NCBI RefSeq assembly: GCF_013410565.1
Contig: NZ_JACCFO010000001.1
Coordinates: forward strand, 1,240,001 to 1,304,000
Origin: Streptomonospora nanhaiensis
GTDB taxonomy: Bacteria > Actinomycetota > Actinomycetes > Streptosporangiales > Streptosporangiaceae
DNA: 64,000 nucleotides
Direction of reading: 5' to 3'
Translations under genes and position numbers: made by a program
The notes under the pieces: model-generated
Seen by the model: the letters and a program-made list of their open reading frames with translations, nothing else
Databases searched by the model: none
What the model was told of the DNA's origin: nothing
Shown: positions 16,183 to 22,803 of the stretch, piece after piece
Layout of the letters: the number at the start of each line of letters is the position of its first letter
Numbering within the stretch: the stretch's first letter is position 1

Positions 16183-17076
16183 ATGCCAACAAACGAGCAC
16201 GAGGCGCCGATCGAGTTCGTGCGCAACCGCCCCGACCTCGCGGTGCGGCTGCTGCAGGACGCGCTCGGCGTCTCCATCCCCGAACACGACGCCGCCGAAC
16301 TGGCGTCGGAGAACTGCACCGACCTCCAGCCCAAGGAGTACCGCGCCGACGCCGTGGTCTCCCTCAAGCGCAACGAGACACCGGTCCTCGCGGTCGTGGT
16401 CGAGGTGCAGTTGAAGAAGGACGCGAACAAGCGCTTCTCCTGGCCGGTGTACCTGACCACCGTCCGCGCCCGGCTCCGCTGCCCGGCGGTGCTCCTGGTG
16501 CTGTGCCCCACAGACCCGCAAACGGCCTCGTGGGCGGCGCAGCCCTTCAGCCTGGGTCACCCGGGGCTGACCCTCGCCCCGCTGGTGCTACGGCCCGACC
16601 AGACCCCGGTCGTCGTGGATCAGGAGACGGCGGTGGCCGTCCCCGAACTGGCCGTCCTGTCAGCCGCCGCACACGGAAACGAGAACGAAAAAGCCCTACT
16701 GGCCTGCGCGTACGCGCTACGCGCGCTCAAAGACACGACCGTGTTCACTCTCTACTATGAGTTCGTAGACAACGCGTTGTCCGCCGACGCGAGCCGCACC
16801 TGGGAGGCACTGGTGACCAGCAGGACCTACACGTTCAAGAGCGAATTCGCCAACAAGTTCCTGGCCGAAGGGGAAGCCAAGGGCAAAGCCGAAGGCAAAG
16901 CCGAAGGCAAAGCCGAAGGCAAGGCCGAGAGCATCCTCGCCGTCCTGGAGGCGCGGGGACTCGACGCGAGCGACGCCGTCCGCCGGCGCATCACCGCCTG
17001 CGGCGACCCCGACCAACTGGACACCTGGATCCGCCGCGCGGCGACCGTCACCGCCGCCGAGGACCTGTTCCAGTAG
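16183..17076 (+). CDS. Rpn-like PD-(D/E)XK nuclease (putative toxin RpnL)
   Basis: A 297-residue protein with an N-terminal PD-(D/E)XK fold: Asp56 in YRADAVVSLK and the strand VVVEVQLKKD (Glu74, Gln76, Lys78), matching the D...E-x-Q arrangement of recombination-promoting nucleases. The helices SWPVYLTTVRARLRCPAVLLV and the YYEFV block are typical of a large actinobacterial family usually called hypothetical. The C terminus (from residue 211) is a separable domain with four GKAE repeats, then a helical end (LEARGLDASDAVRRRI). Length is that of known Rpn proteins (about 300). Rpn proteins are DNases that limit phage. The next gene repeats the C-terminal domain. Family assignment is fairly confident; toxicity and defence are inferred by analogy. 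Confidence 0.82.
   Translation: MPTNEHEAPIEFVRNRPDLAVRLLQDALGVSIPEHDAAELASENCTDLQPKEYRADAVVSLKRNETPVLAVVVEVQLKKDANKRFSWPVYLTTVRARLRCPAVLLVLCPTDPQTASWAAQPFSLGHPGLTLAPLVLRPDQTPVVVDQETAVAVPELAVLSAAAHGNENEKALLACAYALRALKDTTVFTLYYEFVDNALSADASRTWEALVTSRTYTFKSEFANKFLAEGEAKGKAEGKAEGKAEGKAESILAVLEARGLDASDAVRRRITACGDPDQLDTWIRRAATVTAAEDLFQ
16813..17076 (+). CDS. Putative internal in-frame start: separately made C-terminal domain (RpnS-like antitoxin)
   Basis: Inside the nuclease gene an in-frame GTG at 16813 is preceded by GGGAGG (16802-16807) with a five-base spacer, a better ribosome-binding site than the main ATG has. It would give an 87-residue protein identical to the nuclease C terminus, beginning VTSRTYTFKSEFANKF. 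In characterised Rpn systems the C-terminal part is translated separately and blocks the full-length toxin. The downstream duplicate starts at exactly the same codon position, with ATG in place of GTG, which supports this as a real boundary. Internal translation itself is not proven by sequence. Confidence 0.6.
   Translation: MTSRTYTFKSEFANKFLAEGEAKGKAEGKAEGKAEGKAESILAVLEARGLDASDAVRRRITACGDPDQLDTWIRRAATVTAAEDLFQ
16814..17052 (+). repeat. First copy of a near-identical direct duplication
   Basis: This 239-bp segment matches 17115-17329 (215 bp) with one substitution (G at 16975, T at 17252, giving Ala to Ser) and one 24-bp length difference. The length difference equals two 12-bp GKAE-coding units. 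Sequence identity stops sharply about 24 bp before the first stop codon. Confidence 0.95.
16882..16929 (+). repeat. Tandem 12-bp repeat coding GKAE, four units
   Basis: Units at 16882-16893, 16894-16905 and 16906-16917 are identical (GGCAAAGCCGAA); the fourth at 16918-16929 differs at two wobble positions. They add four-residue turns to a charged helix. Such units are prone to replication slippage. Confidence 0.95.
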
Positions 17077-17113
17077 GCCACACGCGCTTCACGCCGCATC
17101 CGGAAAGGCGGTC

Positions 17114-17368
17114 ATGACCAGCAGGACCTACACGTTCAAGAGCGAATTCGCCAACAAGTTCCTGGCCGAAGGGGAAGCCAAGGGCAAAGCCGAAGGCAAG
17201 GCCGAGAGCATCCTCGCCGTCCTGGAGGCGCGGGGACTCGACGCGAGCGACTCCGTCCGCCGGCGCATCACCGCCTGCGGCGACCCCGACCAACTGGACA
17301 CCTGGATCCGCCGCGCGGCGACCGTCACCAGTGTGGCGGACCTGTTCGAGAAGGGTTTTACCTCCTAG
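17114..17368 (+). CDS. Stand-alone duplicate of the Rpn C-terminal domain (putative free antitoxin)
   Basis: An 84-residue protein starting at ATG 17114 behind GGAAAGG (17102-17108) with a five-base spacer. It equals the nuclease C terminus from the internal start onward, except that it has two GKAE units instead of four, one Ala-to-Ser change, and a different last stretch (SVADLFEKGFTS instead of AAEDLFQ). It begins 37 bp after the nuclease stop and lacks the nuclease domain. It could be an independently expressed inhibitor of the upstream nuclease, or the remnant of a second complete gene. Intact start, ribosome-binding site and frame favour a working gene. Confidence 0.75.
   Translation: MTSRTYTFKSEFANKFLAEGEAKGKAEGKAESILAVLEARGLDASDSVRRRITACGDPDQLDTWIRRAATVTSVADLFEKGFTS
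17183..17206 (+). repeat. Tandem 12-bp repeat coding GKAE, two units
   Basis: Counterpart of the four-unit array in the nuclease gene. Only one GGCAAAGCCGAA unit (17183-17194) and the variant last unit (17195-17206) are present. Confidence 0.95.
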
Positions 17369-17385
17369 GACGTCTCCAGGCACTC

Positions 17386-19038
17386 CTAGGCGCGGTCCTC
17401 GTCGTCCGTCCTGCGGCGGATGACGACCGTCTGGTCGGGGTCCTGGTCCTCGTCGGCGGCGGACTCGTCCTCGGCGGACGCGGTGTCCGCCGAAGGCTCC
17501 CGCTGCTCCTCGGGCCGCTGGATCGACGGCGACGAGGCGGTCAACTCGGGGTCGTCCGTCTCCGCGGACTCGGCCTCGGGCTTGAAGTACGGTGCGGCGG
17601 ACTCCTCCGGCGCGGCGTCGCGTTCGGGCTCCGACGGAGCCAGGGCGCTCAGGTCGATGGGCTGGGTGGCCGGGTCCTCCGGCACCTCCTCCCGCACGGG
17701 CCGGGCATCGGCGTCGGGAGCGGCCGCGGTGTCCCCTGTGTCCGCTGTCTCCGCCGCGTCCTCGGCGGCCCCGGTCGCCGCCGCGGGCTCGTCGGCGGTG
17801 TCCGCCGCCTCGGGCGGCGCGTCCGGAGCGGGCTCCCCGGCCTCGGCACCCCGACCGGACTCCGACTCGGGGCGGTCGGGGCCCCCGGCTTCGACCGCGC
17901 CGGCGGCCGAAGCGGGTTCCTCCCCGTCCCCGGCCGCCTGCCGGGGCTCGGGCTCGGCGTCCGCCGCCTCGGCCACGCCCTCCGGCGCCTCCGGCCCGGT
18001 GCGCACCTCGTAGGCGGCGTCGTCGGTGTCCTCGTCGGTGTCGTCCGTGCGCAGGCCCTGCACGAAGGCGCTGAAGGACAGGTCGCGGTCGGACTCGTCG
18101 ATCGCCTCGACGCCGTCGACCGGTTCGCGTGAGCCGAGGGGCTCGGACGCCGGGGCGGCTTCGGGCGTGGTTTCGTCGGCCGGACCCTCAGTGGGTGCGG
18201 CCGGTGATTCGGAAGCCCGCTCCGACGAATCGACGGCGGGGGTGGTGGAGCCCACCACGGCCGACTCCGCGAAGTCGGGGACGCCGCGCTCTTCGGGCGT
18301 CTCGGCCGCCGACGGCTCCGGCACGTCGGCCTCCGGCTCCGCGGCGCCGTGCGGGGTGTCCTCGCGCGGAGCCTCGGACTCGGTGCGCGGCTCGGCATCC
18401 GCCGTGGGGGCGGCGCTCGCCGCCGCGGCCGGCTGCTCCACTCGCTCCTCGCCGGTCGGCTCGCTCACGCGGCCTGCGGTGGTGTCGGCCTGCTCCGGCC
18501 GGTCCGCTCCGCCCGGTCCTCCGGGTCCGCCCGTGGGGGCGGGCGCCGCCGGTGCGGTGTGGCCGGATCCGGCCGCGGCCGGGTAGCGGTAGGGCCCGTG
18601 GCCGCCGGAGGCCGCGGCGCCCGTGGGGCGGCCCGGCGCCCCGCTCGGGGGCTGCCGGTACGCCGCGGCCCGCACCGACTCCTCCGTCAGCGCGGGCGCG
18701 AACAACCCGTCTCCCCTGGTGCTTCCGGTCCGCGTGGGCGCGGGGGGCGCGCCCGGCGCGGCCGCCGGGGCGGGGACGGACGACTTCCCCAAACCGTCCG
18801 TCCGTGCCCGACCGGCCGCGTACGACCCGCTTCCCGCCGCGGCGGCCGGTGCCGCCGGCTCAGCCCCGCCCGGGAGACCCAGGTAGGCGCGTGACCGGAC
18901 CACCTCGACCGCCAGCAGGACGGCACCGAGGCCGCCCAGGCCGAGGGCGATGTAGACCAACGTGGTCTCGGCGAGCATCACCCCGAAGGCGATGACCGCC
19001 AGAGCCGCCACCAGGGTGACGAGGCTGAGGATGAACAC
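17386..19038 (-). CDS. Membrane-anchored protein with long acidic disordered tail
   Basis: A 550-residue protein. Residues 1-50 form two adjacent membrane helices (FILSLVTLVAALAVIAFGV and VYIALGLGGLGAVLLAVEVV). The remaining roughly 490 residues are low-complexity, rich in Ala, Glu, Asp, Pro, Ser and Thr, and strongly acidic. Only the last residues (DQTVVIRRRTDDE) look conserved; this resembles phospho-acceptor ends next to forkhead-associated partners, which is speculative. It lies on the same strand as, and 150 bp downstream of, divIVA. No catalytic domain is visible. A cell-envelope or polar-growth role is inferred only from position. Confidence 0.8.
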   Translation of the reverse strand: MFILSLVTLVAALAVIAFGVMLAETTLVYIALGLGGLGAVLLAVEVVRSRAYLGLPGGAEPAAPAAAAGSGSYAAGRARTDGLGKSSVPAPAAAPGAPPAPTRTGSTRGDGLFAPALTEESVRAAAYRQPPSGAPGRPTGAAASGGHGPYRYPAAAGSGHTAPAAPAPTGGPGGPGGADRPEQADTTAGRVSEPTGEERVEQPAAAASAAPTADAEPRTESEAPREDTPHGAAEPEADVPEPSAAETPEERGVPDFAESAVVGSTTPAVDSSERASESPAAPTEGPADETTPEAAPASEPLGSREPVDGVEAIDESDRDLSFSAFVQGLRTDDTDEDTDDAAYEVRTGPEAPEGVAEAADAEPEPRQAAGDGEEPASAAGAVEAGGPDRPESESGRGAEAGEPAPDAPPEAADTADEPAAATGAAEDAAETADTGDTAAAPDADARPVREEVPEDPATQPIDLSALAPSEPERDAAPEESAAPYFKPEAESAETDDPELTASSPSIQRPEEQREPSADTASAEDESAADEDQDPDQTVVIRRRTDDEDRA

Positions 19039-19188
19039 GGAACAGGAAAGCCTTCACTCAAGGGTTGTGTTGTGCGGTACTGCGCGGCGGAGCGGCCCGG
19101 GGCCGCCCGCCGTGCCGCGCGCCTGCTACCGCTGGTACGCCGGAGGCCGCGGATGGGCGGCGCACCGGAGTTGCGGCAGCGGTGGGGC

Positions 19189-20064
19189 TCAGCGGCGGTC
19201 GTGCGGTCCGTCGCCCGGGTGGTAGCCGCCGTGCTGGGCGGGCTCGGGCTGGGCGAACGGGTTGCCGGGGACGCCGCCACCGGGACCGGTGTGCTGCATG
19301 CCGGGCTGACCGCCGGTGGGGGCCATGGTCTGGAAGCCGCCGGTGGTGTTGGGGTTGGGGCCGGGCTCGTTGTCGGTGGCGCCCTCGGCCAGCTCCCGGA
19401 GCTGCCGCTCGAAGTAGTCCTTCAGCCGGCTGCGGTACTCGCGCTCGAAGTCCTTGAGCCCGGCGACCTTGTGCTCCAGCTCCTCGCGCTGCTGCACGAG
19501 CGAGCCCATGACCTGGCGGTGGCGCTCCTGCGCGTCGCGGTCGAGGTTCTCGGAGCGGGCGCGGGCCTCGTTGACGATCTGCTCGGCCTGGCGGCGGGCC
19601 TTGCCGAGGATGTCGTCGGCCTCGTGGCGGGCGCGGCCCAGGGTCTCGTCGGCCTCGCGGCGGGCGTCGGAGATCGCCTGGTCGGCGGTCTGCTGCGCGA
19701 GGGCGAGCACGCGCGCCGCGGTGTCCATGTTCTCCTCGGAGCCGGGCAGGCCCATGCCGGCCATGGCCGGGATCTGCTGCTCCACCTGCGGCTGCGGCGG
19801 CTCGGGCCGGATCGGCTCGGGCTGCGGCGGCTCGGGCGGGAGCTGGTCCTGGGGCTGCTGGAAGTCCTGCATGCCCGCGTTGGGCACCTTGCCCCGCAGG
19901 CACTCGGCGAGCTTGCCACGCAGCTCCTCGTTCTCCTGGATGAGCCGGTCCAGCTCGGACTCGACCTCGTCGAGGAACGCGTCGACCTCTTCCTCGTCAT
20001 ACCCCGGCCGGAGCCGGGTCGTACTGAACTGCTTATTCCGCACATCCGCGGGTGTAAGCGGCAT
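19189..20064 (-). CDS. divIVA: DivIVA / Wag31 polar-growth scaffold
   Basis: A 291-residue coiled-coil protein. The N-terminal membrane-binding domain is intact: MPLTPADVRNKQFSTTRLRP then GYDEEEVDAFLDEVESELDR. A Pro/Glu/Gln-rich linker follows (about residues 70-105), then a long second coiled coil (about 115-225) and a Gly/Pro/Gln-rich tail. In actinobacteria DivIVA marks cell poles and recruits the elongation machinery. It is the last of the ftsZ-pgeF-yggS-sepF-yggT-divIVA series. Confidence 0.97.
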   Translation of the reverse strand: MPLTPADVRNKQFSTTRLRPGYDEEEVDAFLDEVESELDRLIQENEELRGKLAECLRGKVPNAGMQDFQQPQDQLPPEPPQPEPIRPEPPQPQVEQQIPAMAGMGLPGSEENMDTAARVLALAQQTADQAISDARREADETLGRARHEADDILGKARRQAEQIVNEARARSENLDRDAQERHRQVMGSLVQQREELEHKVAGLKDFEREYRSRLKDYFERQLRELAEGATDNEPGPNPNTTGGFQTMAPTGGQPGMQHTGPGGGVPGNPFAQPEPAQHGGYHPGDGPHDRR

Positions 20065-20193
20065 GTTCGTCTCCTTGGCGCGCTTGGACTGTGTCCGTAG
20101 GGACGCTACCTGATCGTGACCTTACGGCAATCCAGATCATGACCAAGGCCACATATCGAAACCAGGGCTTACCTTTCCGACATCTGTGACCTT

Positions 20194-20487
20194 CTAGATG
20201 AACGAGATCGAACTTACGATCTGGATAAGGATCACCACGAAGAGGAAGAGGACGGTGAAGCTCAGGTCAAGCGCCACACTCCCCAAACGTACGGGGGGGA
20301 TAAACCGACGCAGGAACCTCAGGGGCGGGTCGGTGATGGTGTATGTGGTCTCCGCGAGTACCAGTACGAACCCGCTCGGTCGCCACGAGCGTGCGAACGA
20401 CTGTACGAGTTCGAAGACGAGCCGCGCGATCAGCACCAGCATGAACAGGTTCAGCAGGATGATGACGACGGACTGCACGATACTCAC
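20194..20487 (-). CDS. YggT-family membrane protein
   Basis: A 97-residue protein with two to three hydrophobic helices and the family motif YTITDPPLRFLRRFIPPVRLG (middle), then SVALDLSFTVLFLFVVILIQ. The GTG at 20487 (with GGGGAA upstream) matches the usual family N terminus; an ATG six codons upstream is less likely. YggT proteins sit between sepF and divIVA in most actinobacteria and may take part in division or osmotic adaptation; their biochemical role is unknown. Confidence 0.92.
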   Translation of the reverse strand: MSIVQSVVIILLNLFMLVLIARLVFELVQSFARSWRPSGFVLVLAETTYTITDPPLRFLRRFIPPVRLGSVALDLSFTVLFLFVVILIQIVSSISFI

Positions 20488-20526
20488 GGTCGTTCCCCGA
20501 CCCAATCTCTGGACATCTGTGATGAT

Positions 20527-21051
20527 CTAACTCTGGTTGAAGAACCCTCGCTCGGCGATGCGTGCTTTGTCTTCAGCGGTCACCTCAACATTAGCCGGGG
20601 ACAACAAGAACACCTTGTTGGTCACGCGCTCGATACTGCCATGCAGACCGAAGATCAGCCCCGCCGCGAAGTCGACCAGACGCTTGGCGTCACTGTCGAC
20701 CATCTCGGTCAGGTTCATGATCACCGGTATACCTTCCCGGAAATGCTCTCCGATAGTACGCGCTTCGTTGTACGTCCGGGGATGCAGCGTAGTGATACGC
20801 GCGAGGTCCGCGGTGGCGGGGGTGGTGTGAGTCGGGATGCGCCGCTCTGAAGGGGACATGGTGTAGTCATCCGCATCCGTCATGGAGTCGACACGGGGAT
20901 CGCCGCCGTGATCGATGTCGCGGTCGCGGCGGCCCTCGACGCCTTCCTCGAAGTCGTCGAAGTCATCGTATTCGTCCGCATAGCGGTGATCGTAGCGGTC
21001 GTCCTCCACGAGGCCGAGGTAGACCGCCATCTTGCGCATCGCGCCGGCCAT
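20527..21051 (-). CDS. sepF: SepF, FtsZ membrane anchor
   Basis: A 174-residue protein. It begins [18 protein letters not shown], the amphipathic membrane-targeting helix, followed by an acidic linker ([17 protein letters not shown]). The C-terminal SepF domain contains [19 protein letters not shown] and [19 protein letters not shown]. SepF binds the FtsZ C terminus and tethers the Z ring to the membrane; actinobacteria lack FtsA, which makes it central. The ATG at 21051 has GGAGG at good spacing; a longer reading upstream is rejected. Confidence 0.96.
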   Translation of the reverse strand: MAGAMRKMAVYLGLVEDDRYDHRYADEYDDFDDFEEGVEGRRDRDIDHGGDPRVDSMTDADDYTMSPSERRIPTHTTPATADLARITTLHPRTYNEARTIGEHFREGIPVIMNLTEMVDSDAKRLVDFAAGLIFGLHGSIERVTNKVFLLSPANVEVTAEDKARIAERGFFNQS

Positions 21052-21176
21052 CTCTTGTCCTCCGTCGTCCCTGTGGTGCTGCACCGCAGATGACTGTGTC
21101 CGTGTCGGCCCAGGTCCGCCCGGGTCCGCCAGACGGGCGAACTCGACACTTGGGCGCCAAGGTCCATGTGGGGACA

Positions 21177-21953
21177 TTACCCCACGTTCGGGTTGCGATC
21201 ATCGAGCAACGCCGTTCCGACCCGCAGATGTGTCGCACCTTGACGGACGGCGGCCTCCAGGTCACCGCTCATCCCGGCCGAGATCGTCCTGGCCTGAGCG
21301 TAGCGATCCCTGACCCGCTCGGCGACCGCATATAGCCGGGCGAACGCCGCATCGGGGTCGCCTTCGCGCGGAGCGACCGCCATAACCCCCTCCAGCAGCA
21401 GCCCCTCCTCCCCCGCGATGGCGTCGGCCACGGCCAGGACGTCGCCGGGGTCGGCGCCGCCCCGGGGCCCCAGCACCCCTGCCGCGGAGTCGGGGTCCAG
21501 GTTGACCTGCACCAGGCAGCCCACCTCGCGCCCCTCCGCGCGGGCCCGGGCGCCCAGGGCGCGGACCAGGCGCTCCCGGTCCACCGAGTGCACCAGGTGG
21601 GCGTAGCGGGCCACCGACCTGGCCTTGTTGGTCTGCAACTGGCCCACGAAGTGCCAGCGCAGCGGCAGGTCGGCGCAGGCGGCCGCCTTGGCCGCGGCCT
21701 CCTGGTCGCGGTTCTCGCCCACGTCGGTGACCCCCAGTTCGGCCAGGGCGCGCACGTCGGAGGCCGGGAAGGTCTTGGTGACCGCGATGACGCTCACCTC
21801 CTCGGGCGGGCGGCCCGCCGCGGCGCAGGCGGCCGCGACGCGCTCGCGCAGGGCCGCCAGGTTGGCCCGGAGCCGTTCGCGCCGGGCGGGCCCCGCCGGC
21901 GCGTCCGCACCGGCGCCCCCGGCGCCCGTGATGTCATCCCTGGTCATCGCCAT
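21177..21953 (-). CDS. YggS-family pyridoxal-phosphate homeostasis protein
   Basis: About 258 residues of the PLP-binding barrel family (PLPBP/YggS). Motifs: [19 protein letters not shown] with the PLP-binding Lys, [28 protein letters not shown], and the phosphate-binding end [27 protein letters not shown]. It keeps free PLP in balance rather than catalysing a known reaction. The start overlaps the end of pgeF; ATGs at 21953 and 21947 are both possible. Confidence 0.93.
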   Translation of the reverse strand: MAMTRDDITGAGGAGADAPAGPARRERLRANLAALRERVAAACAAAGRPPEEVSVIAVTKTFPASDVRALAELGVTDVGENRDQEAAAKAAACADLPLRWHFVGQLQTNKARSVARYAHLVHSVDRERLVRALGARARAEGREVGCLVQVNLDPDSAAGVLGPRGGADPGDVLAVADAIAGEEGLLLEGVMAVAPREGDPDAAFARLYAVAERVRDRYAQARTISAGMSGDLEAAVRQGATHLRVGTALLDDRNPNVG

Positions 21954-22683
21954 GCCACCAGACATACCCCGCGAACCGGCCCGTGGGCGCGCCGCGCCGG
22001 TGGGAGAACATCTCCGGGGTCTCCAGGGTGCACCGCCCGTCCACCGCGATGTGGCCGACACCGGCCGCGCGCAGCTGGGCGGCCGCCGCGGCCCGCATGT
22101 CGATCGCGGGGGTCCCGGCCCGGGTGCGGCCGGCCGCCTCTGGCACGGTCCGGGCGATCTCGTCCCGCATCCCGGCCGGGACCTCGTAGCACTCCCCGCA
22201 GATGGCCGGGCCCAGGAGCACGCGCAGGCGCTCGGGCCGGGCGCCCAGCCGCACCATGGCGGCCACCAGCTCCCCGGCGATCCCGGCGGCGGTGCCCAGG
22301 CGGCCGGAGTGGGCCGCGCCGATGACGCCCGCCTCGTGGTCGGCGGCCAGGATGGGCAGACAGTCGGCGGCCAGCGCCGCCAGGACCAGGTCGCGCCGCG
22401 CGGTCACCACGCCGTCCACCCGGCCCACCACGCCGGGCTCCTCGGCCACCGCGACCTCTGCGCTGTGCACCTGGTCCATCCAGACCACCCGGTCAGGGTC
22501 GAAGCCCAGGCCGGCGGCCGCCCGGCGCCGGTTCTCCAGGACCGCGGCGCGGTCGTCGCCGACACCCAGGCCGAGGTTGAGGGAGTCGTAGGGGGCGGCG
22601 CTGACCCCGCCGTCGTGGCGCCGGGTGAACCCGGCGCGCACTCCGGGGGCCAGCCCGATCGCGGCATCCGTAGCCTGGTCCAT
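21934..22683 (-). CDS. pgeF: PgeF/YlmD-type laccase-domain protein (peptidoglycan editing factor)
   Basis: A 249-residue protein with VVWMDQVHSAEV, LAALAADCLPILAAD, GVIGAAHSGRLGTAAGIAGE and LGPAICGECYEV, which carry the His/Cys metal ligands of the multicopper-like fold. Family members act as purine nucleoside phosphorylase/adenosine deaminase, and in E. coli as a factor removing wrongly made UDP-MurNAc-Ser. It lies immediately downstream of ftsZ and overlaps yggS, the standard actinobacterial order. Confidence 0.93.
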   Translation of the reverse strand: MDQATDAAIGLAPGVRAGFTRRHDGGVSAAPYDSLNLGLGVGDDRAAVLENRRRAAAGLGFDPDRVVWMDQVHSAEVAVAEEPGVVGRVDGVVTARRDLVLAALAADCLPILAADHEAGVIGAAHSGRLGTAAGIAGELVAAMVRLGARPERLRVLLGPAICGECYEVPAGMRDEIARTVPEAAGRTRAGTPAIDMRAAAAAQLRAAGVGHIAVDGRCTLETPEMFSHRRGAPTGRFAGYVWWHGDDQG

Positions 22684-22803
22684 TGCCTGCGCTGCACCTT
22701 TCGTCGCCGGTTCGCGGACGCGAAAAAGCGTACCGGCGGCGGGGTGCGCCGCCGCCGGTACGCCCGGGTCGGGCGCCGTCCGCGGGGGCCGGCGCCCGGG
22801 TGC

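Noticed and set aside
16882-16929. Short tandem repeats as a CRISPR-like array
   Set aside because: The units are contiguous 12-bp coding repeats without spacers, in frame inside a gene.
16814-17368. Duplicate C-terminal domain read as a mobile element or pseudogene fragment
   Set aside because: There are no terminal inverted repeats or transposase, and the copy has an intact start, ribosome-binding site and stop, so a gene is the better reading. A remnant of a second full gene cannot be fully excluded.
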